Source: Buddleja alternifolia (taxonomy: Eukaryota; Streptophyta; Magnoliopsida; Lamiales; Scrophulariaceae). Taken from it: DNA of 64,000 bases. Location: contig CM033392.1 in NCBI GenBank assembly GCA_019426215.1, forward strand, positions 37,868,980 through 37,932,979, read 5' to 3'. The position numbers and the translations under genes were made by a program. Below are positions 47,121 through 57,461 of this stretch, in pieces (positions within the stretch are counted from its first letter, which is position 1; each line of letters begins with the position of its first letter). The notes beneath the pieces were generated by a model. It did not search any database. It had not been told where the DNA came from and saw nothing but the letters and a program-made list of their open reading frames with translations.

Positions 47121-47427
47121 TGTTATGAATAATTATATGGATGTCCATGTATCCTCCACTACATGATATGATGGATAATCATTTCTCCTCCTCTTTATGT
47201 TATAGTGGATGATCATTGCTCTTCCACTACTTGTAAATCCATCTTTTCCATTATGCACTCAACTCTTGAAATAATTGTGCCTACTATTTTGTGCCTATAA
47301 ATAGGACATGAAGTTGTATTGTTAAGACACACTAAAATCAAAGAAAGAATTCTCTTCTTAATTCTCTAGTCTCTCTACTTTAGAATATTTGTATATATTT
47401 CATAATATTTGGAGTTATTTCATAACA
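47121..47427 (+). repeat. 3' LTR of the Retrofit/Ale-like element
   Basis: 307 bp. It differs from the 5' LTR at three transitions: TTC/TCC near 47145, TTTTTC/TTTTCC near 47247 and GTA/GTG near 47279. Confidence 0.93.
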
Positions 47428-47533
47428 GGAATTTCATTATATTGAATTCATTGGTTTTAACTACATGCAATAAATGATTTCATTGCATCGCGTAGGCGTT
47501 TGCAATGAATAAACCAGTTAGACATATATTAAT

Positions 47534-48217
47534 CATGGTCTTGAATTTTGTCTGAAATTTCGACCGAAATTTTGGATTTTCGTGTATCTCAAAGCAAAAT
47601 CTCACATTTGATCCAATTTTTCAAAATATCTACCGAAATTTCCCGAAACTTTTGTCGAAACCCGAAATTTCCCAAAATTTACAATAATATTTAATTGTTT
47701 ATTTTTAAATAAGATTCAAAATGAGTCTATACCAACATTCAATGTCATGGACTGAATATTGTCAACATTTAACTAATAATTTGTACACGCAATATGAAAG
47801 TGGGGGAAGAAGAGACCAATGATAGCGATTTTGATCCTCCAAGAAACTCAATGTGGTTTTAAATGATGATTTATATTAAAATTGTAGCACTTTGTTTTAA
47901 TAAAGTTCCAAGGAGATTAGGTTATTACTTTACTTTCAAATCATATTTATTTTATATTTTTCATCACAGATTTTAGTCATACTACTTAACAAAATTCACT
48001 AAACATATATTATATATACAATATTATTTATTTAAAAGATGCATAATTATAATAATTAAAGTTATCTACATTTTTATTGAAAATTTTCGAGTTCTATAAA
48101 TTTTTATGATTTCTCTAAAATCGAAATCAAAATTTTAGATATCTCCTAATTTTCCATCGAAATTTCCCTAAATTTACTACTAAGAAATCTACATCGAAAC
48201 CAAAATCTAATACCTTG
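47534..48217. mobile_element. Small non-autonomous hAT-like element
   Basis: 684 bp, flanked by a perfect 8-bp duplication ATATTAAT (47526-47533 and 48218-48225), typical of hAT elements. The ends are imperfect inverted repeats: CATGGTCTTGAATTTTG at the left, and CAAGGTATTAGATTTTG at the right when inverted. Subterminal CGAAATTT words are frequent at both ends. No coding capacity. Confidence 0.75.
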
Positions 48218-48225
48218 ATATTAAT

Positions 48226-48757
48226 TACATCTTTTTCAATTTTTTTCTTTAATTGGGGCATGGCATGAGGGAGGAACTATAGGGGACTAAGAAAAGAACC
48301 TTTCACAAAAAGGCAAGAGAAGAGCAAAATTTATGATGGCAGAACTCTAAGGCTGTGTTTGTTTGTGTTTTGGAGCCACATTTTCATTTGTTTGTGTTTT
48401 GGAGCCACATTATCATTTTTATTATCATTTACACAGTTTCATTCTTAATTGAAAAATATATTTAATTTTATTTTCTCTTTCACACTCCAATAATTATCTT
48501 TTACTTGACCAATTCACACTCATATTTTTCTTTCTCTCACATCTCTTTCTAAAAATTCATTTTTTGTCAACAAGTGTGGTGATATAGTGGAATAAAATAC
48601 ATAGTATTAAACTTTATAAGCTAGTACACATTTTAAGACCCATTTTGAATATTTTTAGTACTTTTTTCGAATCAATTTTTGTCAGTTTTAATTAAAAGTA
48701 TATTTAATTAATATAATATTATCTATTATTTTATCTATATGCTATTGATATATGGAA
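48226..48757. other. AT-rich intergenic DNA, no gene
   Basis: A tandem duplication of about 30 bp (TTTGTTTGTGTTTTGGAGCC twice, 48358-48415) is the only structure seen. It may be the end of another small transposon, but I find no partner end. Confidence 0.5.
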
Positions 48758-49260
48758 ATAGAGAATTGAAGGTGGATTGTTACATTGATGCAGATTTTCA
48801 ATCTGATCTTGATGACCTCAAATCCACCACTGGTTGCATATTCACACTCAATGGTGGAGCAGTGTCTTGAAAAAGTTCCAAGCAAAGCACAACTGTTGAT
48901 TCCACAGCCGAGGCAGAATACGTGGCAGCCTCTGAGGCAGCCAAAGGAGATGTTTTAGATGAGAAAGTTCATAGCTGAAATTCAAGTGGTTCCTAGCATG
49001 GAAATGTCGTTGCCACTATGGTGGGACAACAATGGAGCAATTGCGTAAGCTAAAGAACCAAGGTCTCACAACAAATCTAAATACATGGTGAGGAAATATC
49101 ATATAATATGAGAAATCGTTGGAAGAGGCGATATCGCCGTGCAAAATATAGCCTCAGCAGACAACTTGGCTGACCCTCTCACCAAGCCATTATCACAGGC
49201 GATGCTAGATAAATATCATGAGAAGATGGGCATCAAATATCATAGCGATTGGCGTTGAGT
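48758..49260 (+). pseudogene. RNase H remnant of a copia element (element C)
   Basis: The conserved copia RNase H pattern is visible ([45 protein letters not shown]), followed by a decayed tail with ADNLADPLTKP-like sequence near 49155-49190. A stop and frame changes are present. The rest of the element upstream is missing. Confidence 0.85.
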
Positions 49261-49273
49261 GCAATTGGGAGGT

Positions 49274-50990
49274 TGTTAGGTGTATGCCCCCAATGCTAAT
49301 GAGGAATTAGATTGAGTAGAGCTTTGATAAGTTATTTGTACAAACGATTATATGTTTCTGTTTATAAAATAAATGTTTTGATTTTGTTCATATAAATCTA
49401 ATGGCATTTAAGTGTGTTGAACAAATAAGTCATTGAGATTTGAAGATAGAATTTCCAGCTCTTATGGCTGAAGGGAGGCACTAGAAGAGTCAAGTACTTA
49501 ATCTCTTAAAAGATAGTTCGCGAGTTAAGAAATTTTAATTGGGCATTAAAATTCAACTCGTATGACACCTGCTTTGACAAGAAAGTATCAGTCGAACACT
49601 GATTAGATAGTAGGACCTGTTGTCATAAATATAGTTAATGGAATTAATATTCTTGAACTCGACTCTCATTAATCCAATCACATGGGTATTTACTCTTTGA
49701 CAGTCAATGATTGAGATTAAGATTGCGATAATATGTGTGAACTTTAAACCTGGGAAGTTATTTACAATGTGCTTGTAGTATTGGATATGTTATCAGAGTA
49801 GTTAGACCCGTATCACCTGATAGGTGGGGTAGACCTTGAAGTACGATTCATATGGTGCATTTGACATTGTAAGATAACTGTCAATATGGGATTCACCGTC
49901 TCGATAGTAAATGAGTATGTGACCTGTACAATCATAAGTAATTGAAATTACAAAGTCTTTGCTCAAAGCACATAAACTAATTAGTGATGGTCATTAAGGG
50001 TAGTTTGATAAATTCACATTATTATGATTACTGAGTGCAGCATCAAGCTCTACGAGTTTGACGTACCACGACTCTTACTTGATCGGGTCACGTCGGTGAA
50101 GAGTTTATATGCGTATAGTAGTCGTAATCAAGGTTCATGATGACATGTTCATCTTGTATTCAATTGGGCTACGATTTGGTTCCACGGTGCTGGCTAGGTG
50201 ACAACCTTATCCTTTATAATCCTCCCACTGCCAATTCAATCGAGCCTAGAGAGTCGCGCTATATGAAGAAAAGAAATAATTTCTATGCTAAGGGTATTTT
50301 GGTAAAATCACATTAGATGTGATTGACTAACAAAATGGATATCATGGTTTAATTAAAAATATTTAATTAGATTAAGTAAATTAAATCATTTAATTAGATT
50401 AAGTAAATTAAATCATTTAATTAGATTAAGTAAATTAAATCATTTAATTCATAAGTCAAATTAATTGAAAATTAATTTATAAGTTGAATTAAATTAATTG
50501 GATTAATTTTAATTGGATTAAAGTAATTAATTAAAAGTCAATTAGATTGAACTTGGATTTAATTAATTACACATGAGCTAAGATAGAACAAAACCCAGAA
50601 GCCCAATCCTAAAAGGCCCTAGCAGCCGCCCCTCACTAGTAGGATTAGGGATTTTGTTTACTTGGTATAAGTTATTAGTTAGTGCCAATATTCTACATAA
50701 GTCACAATTCTGAATCTGCCTTTGAGCCAAAGAAAACCTAGAGCAAAAGAAAGACAAAATTCCCTCCTTCTCTATCCACCTAGCTGCCGCCATTATTGCC
50801 GGGGAGGAGGTCGGAGTTTTCTTGGAGATTTTTTTTCTGCATGATTATCTAGAGGCTCCCAGTCTAGGGCTGCTGCTGATTATTGAAGTTTTGACGTCAA
50901 GAGGTCATTTGATTATCCTCTTTCGTATATTTCTTTTTGCGAATTAATATCATGAATCCCCAGATTCAATTTCTGAAGTGATTCAGATTA
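49274..50990 (+). repeat. 3' LTR of copia element C, 3' end unclear
   Basis: It starts TGTTAGGTGTATGCCCCCAA after the purine tract AATTGGGAGGT. It is alignable by eye to the LTR at 12853 along its length: CACCTGATAGGTG (49814-49826), GAGAGTCGCGCTA near 50250, and GATTATCTAGAGGC near 50838. It also contains three 27-bp repeats at 50361-50441 (ATTTAATTAGATTAAGTAAA). No clean CA end is visible, and the end given is approximate. Confidence 0.78.
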
Positions 50991-51604
50991 AAAAATTTAT
51001 TCGCTAGACCGAATCTTATCTTATTATAATATTTAAAATGAATACCACTTCATGTTTCTATCTCTTTCCTATGTGGACAATGATGTGGATGAGTTATTTT
51101 TGCTCCATTGTGCCATCTCACTTATTTTCCTTTCCAGTTATGACTATTCAATAATAATGATTATTATTTTAAAACATATTAATTACCTCTATAGGTTTAG
51201 TACTTATTTTCAGCCATGAACGTAAATACTATTATGGTAAGAAAAGAAACAAAAGAGTCTGGGTGCATGGATAATCAGTTTTGAGTATATGCATTCAAAT
51301 TTTTTGTCTACTGTTACTTTTCTTAATTTTTGCTTTGATAACTAACATAACTCCGTTAAAATTTGCATAATGATCTCAAAATCTTCAGTTTTCTTAACCA
51401 AATCTAATTTATTATTATTATTATTATTCTTAGACATATATATATATATATAATTATGTAATTCTATACACATGCTTTTCTCTCAATTTCCATTATATTT
51501 TATAAGCTCAAAATGTTACTAATAGTATTCATACATTCCATCAGTTTCCAAAATTTAAGATATCATAATGATTATTATATGTAAGCATCTATTTATATTA
51601 GGGT
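50991..51604. other. AT-rich DNA between elements, no gene
   Basis: Only ATT and TA microsatellites (51410-51455) are seen. The last five bases, AGGGT, are the left side of the target of the SIRE element; the other copy is outside the window. Confidence 0.5.
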
Positions 51605-53370
51605 TGTTGGTCCCAAGTGGTATACGAAAGGGTCTAGAAGGGGGGGGGGGGGGGGTTGAATAGACCCTGAAGTCTTTTTTGACTTCTTAAAAATTCGTAT
51701 CACTTTGAAGTATTTGAACGCTTGACAGGTTTAAGCGCTGGATGTGACGCTTGAGAAACGTTAACTTAGACTCGGTGATTTCAACGCTTACCAAAGTAGG
51801 GCAGAGTTTAGTCACTAAATCAGAGTTAGCACAGCGGAAGTATTTTATAGCTTAGCGTTCAGTTAATTAATCGAAAGTAGTTGCTTAGTTGTTTTAAGAC
51901 TTTATCAGAATGTATGCAGTATGAATAGTAAAGCAGTAAAACAATGAATGCTTAAAGAGGTAAATGACACAAGATATTTGTAAGGTTCACTGGGTGATGT
52001 AATCCCAGCTACGTCCTTCTTCTCCTTTTATCAGGGAGGGTTTTCCACTATGATGATTATCGAAGAGTCACACAGAGACTTCTACAAGATAGAGGGAGAT
52101 TGGATATGATCTTGGAACTCCTTGGTCACACAGATTTCAGCTCCACTAAAGATCTTCTATCCCCTTGCTTCTTTCACTCAGAAATGGTGCAAGTTACTCT
52201 TGATCTCGGAACTCCTTGGTCACACAGATTTCAGCTCCAATAGAGATCAACTTCAACAAGCTTCTTTTACACAAAAATATTGCTTGCAAGTCAACCAGCT
52301 TTCTCACTCAGATGAAAGGTGTTGATGGTTTTGGTCACGGGTTTGTTTGTTTTTGGAAAGTTCAAACAACTTGGGGATATCTCAATGGTAGTATAGGTTC
52401 TTCTTAACAAGAGATTTGAGATATGGGTGACTGTCTCTGGAATATTTGTGAAAAGCTTATATGGATATTTGGCTATGATTTTTAGTAAGCTTTTCTTTCA
52501 ACAAGGTAGGTATTTTTGTGTGTGTCACTTTTCCATCATTTTTACTTGTTTGTTGAAAGAGCTATTTATAAGGTATTGGTGGTTTTTGTCCGTTTGACTC
52601 GGTTGGAGTCTCGTTTCCCCAAACATTCCTTGAGTTCAGACATTTCTAACTTTGGGTATATTTAATTGGTTAGGCATGGTCTTGGTTTCATAAATCTGAC
52701 AGTCTAGGTCAAAGATATGGCTTGCCCATAAGTTATAGTGCTTATATTTTAATAGCACTTATCCGACTTTTAATGCATCTTGTCTTATTTCCGTTGGAAA
52801 TAATTCGTCCGTTTGATTCATGCATTTTTTAAGTCTTTGGATGGTTTTGGGTCTGAATTCTTTTTCAGGTTACGTTCTTTGTAGGTTGTGTTGGTTTAAC
52901 CCTTTTGGACGCTTGCTGAAGAGAATAGTTATTCTCGTGTATTGGACAGACGCTTGGACTGATCCTGAATTTCAGACGCTTACTCTTCAATCTTGTCTTG
53001 ATAGTCTCACTGAGAATTCCGTCATTTCACTTGATGTTGAGTATTCGGCCTGAGTTATCCATTCGTAGTTTGAGCACTGGGATAATCCCTAAAGCGTTTG
53101 ACGGACGCTTCAAGATATCTTTATCCATTGTAGCTTTAGACGCTTGATCTTCACCTTCATCACTTGGTAGACTCACCTAGAATTTTCCTAAGTGTTTTAG
53201 TGTCACATACTTAGTCTAAGGAATTCTACAAAGATAAATACTATAAGCCTAAGATAAATAAGCTTTCAGGTACTTATACATAACATTCTATGAAAGCTTT
53301 TACACTTTTCGGAGTCTAACAGAAAGTCCTATTTGTCATCATCAAAACATCTAATATGAAATTCCTAACA
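51605..53370 (-). repeat. 3' LTR of the SIRE element
   Basis: 1766 bp. On the minus strand it starts TGTTAGGAATTTCATATTAG and ends TACCACTTGGGACCAACA. A run of 16 G (51640-51655, C on the sense strand) lies close to its 3' end. The words GACGCTT and AAGCG recur over a dozen times. It contains a near-duplicate segment (CTTGGTCACACAGATTTCAG at 52120 and 52214). Confidence 0.92.
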
Positions 53371-53384
53371 ATTTCCCCCTTTTT
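53371..53384 (-). promoter_or_regulatory. Polypurine tract of the SIRE element
   Basis: On the minus strand AAAAAGGGGGAAAT lies directly before the 3' LTR. It primes plus-strand DNA synthesis. Confidence 0.9.
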
Positions 53385-53552
53385 GATGATGGCAATACTT
53401 ATTTGGTTCAAGCGTTAGATACCTGAAGGTTAGCGTAAGTTAGTAAGTTAGTTTGAGCTTTAACGAGATGTTTCAGCTGTAAAATGCATTATATATATAT
53501 ATTTCACAGTACAGGCATTTTACAACTAAAAAGAGAGAGGTACAAGTAAAAA

Positions 53553-56500
53553 TTAAGATCGTGGCTTGATCTTGTATCTCTTAATCATTTCAGCACGGAT
53601 TGCTTCAGTTATCTGATCTTCTAACGTCATCATTGCAGCATGATCTTTACTGATTATGTGCTTATTTTCTTGAACTTGTCGTGCCTTAAAGGCAATGAAG
53701 TGTTTATCCCATTCCTCTGGACTGATGCCTATGTATCGTAGGCAAATTCTGAAGGTTTGGTCGAAGTCAGACATTTTTCTTTCTAAGGCTAATACTGCTG
53801 GATCAGTTGGTTCTGGAATTGATGCTCTGAGAAGAGGAATGTCAAACTGTTCAAGCAGTGCTCTTGAAGGCAATGGAAGAGTTGGATAGAGCACTCTGGG
53901 AGTTTCTTTCTTATTGGACGCTTCAACCGATGTGGTTACCCAAGAGGGATAGGGATACCTTGGTTCTGCACTCAGTGTGAGAGAAGTATCAATGTGTTGA
54001 CGCTTGGATGGTGGAGGAGGAACTTGATCTTTAGATGTTGACAATTTCCTCTTTTCTCCCTTCTTTTCCCCCTGATTGCCATCATCAGTCTGTATGAAAT
54101 GCTGAGTAAGAAGACTGACTTGAGCAGCAATCTGAGCGACAGAGGCCTCAAGAGTGGTTAGACGCTGGTCGAAATGTTCTTTCATGACCAGGAGTTGAGC
54201 TTGATTAGCGTCTGTGAGAGAGGTCTCGAGAGCCGTTATCCGGTCTTGTAGATCATTGGTTAAAGCCACATGACTTGCCTGAGTAGCTGTAGAGAGTTGT
54301 TGTATTTGAGTGAGGCATTCAGTCATGGACGATTGAGCGTGGGGAAGTGCAGGGCGGACTTGAGGCTTAAAACGAGATGTGTGTTTGAGAGATTCAATAG
54401 GTACTTGATTAGTAGGATCAAATACTGTTCCTCGAAGCTCTGGAGCAGTGTTGGACTCGGTGGATGCAGTAGAGTCGGATTCAGTTGGACTGGGAGAATG
54501 AGGCGCTTGAGGTAACTCTAATAGGCGCTCAGGAGCAGGTAACAGTTTAGCTGGTGCTGCAGGAAATTCTGATTCTATTCGGCTAAAGTCCGTAAACCGA
54601 AAGTCCAAGCTGGCAAACGGTTCATCTGCATATGGATACGTAGCAGTCTGCAGGAGTTCATTCAAATGTAGAGTGGGGAGATGAGTACCTTGAATGAACG
54701 TTCTGATAGGACTAACCAGTGCCCTGATATACAGTGCCCCGAGGATATCCAGCACATGAGTGGGAAAGAGTTTGGAGGGCGCTTTGCAGATGGAGAATAA
54801 GGCATCTGGGCAATAGTGTTGTGAGAAGCCAATTAGCCGATCTGTTGGGAGAGTCTTCGGTTTCCGAGAGTCGGGAACGCGGAGCCGGTAATACTCTTCC
54901 AAGTATGGGTAGATGGCTGAAGCAAGCGCTTGAGATCTTTCTAGCAGCGATAAACCAAAATCATAGTGACTGGAGACTTCTTGTCGAATAGACGGAAGTA
55001 GTGGATATCCTCTGAAAGAATTGATCCGAGAGCCATCCCATTGTCGCAGATTGTCTGTGAAGATTTTGTCGAATAGAGAGACTGGAGGCATAATTGCCAT
55101 CATGAGAGAAAAGTTGTCTTCACAGTGGCTAGGGGTGCAGTTTAGACAGGACATGGGAGAAGAACCGCTGGTGGACGCTTGATCATCAAAGCGTAGAGAA
55201 GAGTTGGCCAGTTTGTGCAACGCTTGTCTTAAGCGGTGTTCAGGTTGATGGCGGATCAGAGGCAGCTTCAGAACGGGTCCAAGTCTATGCTGGCGCTGCG
55301 TCAGCATGTAGCGTGCAAATTTGGTCCTTTTATCATGAATCCCTATTCTGAATAGATGGGGAGCACTAACCAAGTCTTCAAATTTATACGTGTCACCCAT
55401 GTAAGCTTCAGCCCATCTTATCTCAGTCATACAATACTCAGTTCCTGCATTAAGTATAGCACGAAACCCTTGGTGATGAATATCACAGATGGATTCAAAA
55501 CGATACCTGTCGGGTTGGTAGTTAGCGTTCCAGACGCAGTCAAAATATGCATCGATTTCAAGTTGAATCATCTCGGTCAGGGATGCTGGACGCTCACCGG
55601 CATGTACTCCTTTATTCTTCCACAGGAGGAGAGGATTAGCTGAGCGCTTGTTTTCCTCGCTTTTGACCAGTGTTAGAGAGTGAGAATAACCTTCTCTGTT
55701 TAATAGCTCTTCTGTGGGGTTCAGAAGCTGATCCTGACGCTCATAGACTCTGATGTTGTAGTCGCGGAGAGCGAAGCCAGTGGGTTTGCTTGTCCCACAG
55801 TCCAGATAATAAGCCAAGTCAACATCAGCTCTAGGAGTCGTGCCTCCTTGCCGCTGTGCTTGGAGAGTGACGGAAGCCGGGATGTGTGTGGGAGTCTTCC
55901 CGAGTTCAAGCGCTGTGTAGTAAGCTTCATCAGCTGGGGTGGAGGCTGTATTAAAGAGAGTGTTGCGTACAGCCAGATCAAACTTTATGAGCTTGGCGAT
56001 ATCATTTTCGGCATTGATAAGACTTTCTTCATTGTAACCTGCAGGTATGAAGTTCTCTGCGGGCGCTGGAGGCAAATAATCGACTGAGTGATCGATAGTC
56101 TTTGAGGGATCCAGCTTGAAGAAATGTCGATGGATCACAACGTCGTTAGCATCGCTCTGACCTTCTGAGCGTGCCTCTGTTGTACTAGGTAATGCAAGCA
56201 ATGGTTGAGCCCTTGGGATTTCAGGTTCATCCGGCTCGAGATTTGTAGATTCGATGGCAGCTTCATGTGCGATGGCCACAATTTGGGTCATATCAACATC
56301 CAGATGGACATCAACTGGTGGTTCGGAGGATGATATCGGGATAGCAGCGATAGCTTGATCTCTTTGTGTACCCTCAGAAGAGATGGCAGCAGTTGGACGC
56401 TTACGCCTCTTGAAGATACGTTTCACATTTATGCCTTCGGCGGGGAACGCTTGAGTCTGTGGAACTGCAGGTTCTTCAAAGTCAATATTTTTGAGAACCT

Positions 56501-57461
56501 TTTCCAGATCTTTTCGACTAATGAGGGGTATAGAATCCTCGTCATCTTCATCGTTTTTGATAGGTTGAGCCTTGGGCTTTCGAGGAGCCCGTTTCTTTGT
56601 GACAGTGGGACGCTTCACATTACGTTTGGCTTTCTCCTGATCTGGACGCTCAGCCTCCTCATCTGACGCTGCGCGGACAACTTGGCGCTCAGAGAGAGGC
56701 TTAGCAGCACCTCCAACTTTGGGTGGATTGAAGAGATTATTGATGATTCTTGGCCCATAGAACATATGCTTGGCCACGGTGACTCCTGCTGAAGAGGTGC
56801 ACTCTGCTCGAAAAAGTAGATCACTTAAAACTAGACCATAAGGTCTGTTTGAAGTGCGTAGACTGTCTCTGAACCTGCTGAATATATAGGCGCTCCAGTT
56901 GATCTTTATCTTGAGTAGGATGGCAGTCATCATCTGGAACTGGGTTGGGTTGATTTTTTCGAAGGTTCCCACTCTGCATTCTATGTTTTTACTGCAGAAA
57001 TCAGCCAAGACTCGATACCTGTTCACTATATCTTTCTTCTCAAAGTACGGTTTGTATGGAACATCATCGTAAGCGCTAATCTGAGTCCAGACTTCTTGAA
57101 TTTGTTCTTCAGTGATAGTGTCTAAAGTGGCTCCAGCATTAGGTAGAGAGAAATTCTGGGCAATGGAGGCCGCAGAGAGAGTGAACGTCTTTGATTCCTT
57201 CTTGGAGACAGGAAACAAACACGTGATGGAAGTCTCATCGTCAGACAGTCGAGCATTTCTCCAGAAAAATTCTAGTTCTTCAGGAAACATATATGAGTAT
57301 TTCGTGAGAAATTTCTGAAGCCCAGCCTCTGCTACAGAATCCATTATTTCCGTTAAATCAATTTGGGGGTTTTCATAGAGAAACTTCCAATCAACTATAA
57401 GGCCTTCAGTGATCTTGACAATAACTTCAGAGGTTCCAGCAGTAGCTTTCTTGGGTGCCAT
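53553..57461 (-). CDS. Third ORF (env-like by position) of the SIRE element
   Basis: Starting at the ATG at 57461 (MAPKKATAGTSE) it is 1302 codons without a stop. An in-frame GTG at 57533 is less likely as a start. A globular N-terminal part (EELEFFWRNARLSDDETS; PTQFQMMTAILLKIKINW) is followed by a basic, Pro-rich stretch with RKPKAQP (about residues 290-330). A long middle region, a coiled-coil segment (about residues 1045-1125, DLQDRITALETSLTDANQAQ) and a charged C-terminus with a KRYKIKPRS end complete it. I see no convincing signal peptide or membrane anchor, so fusion or envelope function is not supported. The coiled coil matches what is described for SIRE third ORFs. Expression would need a spliced or internally initiated RNA. 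Function unknown. Confidence 0.8.
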   Translation of the reverse strand: MAPKKATAGTSEVIVKITEGLIVDWKFLYENPQIDLTEIMDSVAEAGLQKFLTKYSYMFPEELEFFWRNARLSDDETSITCLFPVSKKESKTFTLSAASIAQNFSLPNAGATLDTITEEQIQEVWTQISAYDDVPYKPYFEKKDIVNRYRVLADFCSKNIECRVGTFEKINPTQFQMMTAILLKIKINWSAYIFSRFRDSLRTSNRPYGLVLSDLLFRAECTSSAGVTVAKHMFYGPRIINNLFNPPKVGGAAKPLSERQVVRAASDEEAERPDQEKAKRNVKRPTVTKKRAPRKPKAQPIKNDEDDEDSIPLISRKDLEKVLKNIDFEEPAVPQTQAFPAEGINVKRIFKRRKRPTAAISSEGTQRDQAIAAIPISSSEPPVDVHLDVDMTQIVAIAHEAAIESTNLEPDEPEIPRAQPLLALPSTTEARSEGQSDANDVVIHRHFFKLDPSKTIDHSVDYLPPAPAENFIPAGYNEESLINAENDIAKLIKFDLAVRNTLFNTASTPADEAYYTALELGKTPTHIPASVTLQAQRQGGTTPRADVDLAYYLDCGTSKPTGFALRDYNIRVYERQDQLLNPTEELLNREGYSHSLTLVKSEENKRSANPLLLWKNKGVHAGERPASLTEMIQLEIDAYFDCVWNANYQPDRYRFESICDIHHQGFRAILNAGTEYCMTEIRWAEAYMGDTYKFEDLVSAPHLFRIGIHDKRTKFARYMLTQRQHRLGPVLKLPLIRHQPEHRLRQALHKLANSSLRFDDQASTSGSSPMSCLNCTPSHCEDNFSLMMAIMPPVSLFDKIFTDNLRQWDGSRINSFRGYPLLPSIRQEVSSHYDFGLSLLERSQALASAIYPYLEEYYRLRVPDSRKPKTLPTDRLIGFSQHYCPDALFSICKAPSKLFPTHVLDILGALYIRALVSPIRTFIQGTHLPTLHLNELLQTATYPYADEPFASLDFRFTDFSRIESEFPAAPAKLLPAPERLLELPQAPHSPSPTESDSTASTESNTAPELRGTVFDPTNQVPIESLKHTSRFKPQVRPALPHAQSSMTECLTQIQQLSTATQASHVALTNDLQDRITALETSLTDANQAQLLVMKEHFDQRLTTLEASVAQIAAQVSLLTQHFIQTDDGNQGEKKGEKRKLSTSKDQVPPPPSKRQHIDTSLTLSAEPRYPYPSWVTTSVEASNKKETPRVLYPTLPLPSRALLEQFDIPLLRASIPEPTDPAVLALERKMSDFDQTFRICLRYIGISPEEWDKHFIAFKARQVQENKHIISKDHAAMMTLEDQITEAIRAEMIKRYKIKPRS

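Larger units (their letters stand above)
41762..47427 (+). mobile_element. Young Retrofit/Ale-like Ty1/copia retrotransposon, coding region broken
   Basis: Two 307-bp LTRs (41762-42068 and 47121-47427) start TGTTATGAATAATTATATGG and end TTATTTCATAACA. They differ at 3 positions, all transitions. A perfect 5-bp duplication GGAAT flanks the element (41757-41761 and 47428-47432). The internal region has gag remnants, protease, integrase, RT and RNase H in copia order. A purine tract CAAGGGGGAG precedes the 3' LTR. CGTTATCAGCACGA follows the 5' LTR where the primer site is expected; it is not the usual tRNA-Met sequence. Lineage is inferred from short LTRs and motifs. Confidence 0.92.

Noticed and set aside
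48358..48415. Duplicated TTTGTTTGTGTTTTGGAGCC as the end of a transposon
   Set aside because: No inverted partner or target duplication could be found within the window, so it is left as a local duplication.
50361..50447. Three regular 27-bp repeats, considered as CRISPR-like
   Set aside because: The repeats are directly adjacent without spacers, lie within a plant retrotransposon LTR and are simple AT-rich duplications.
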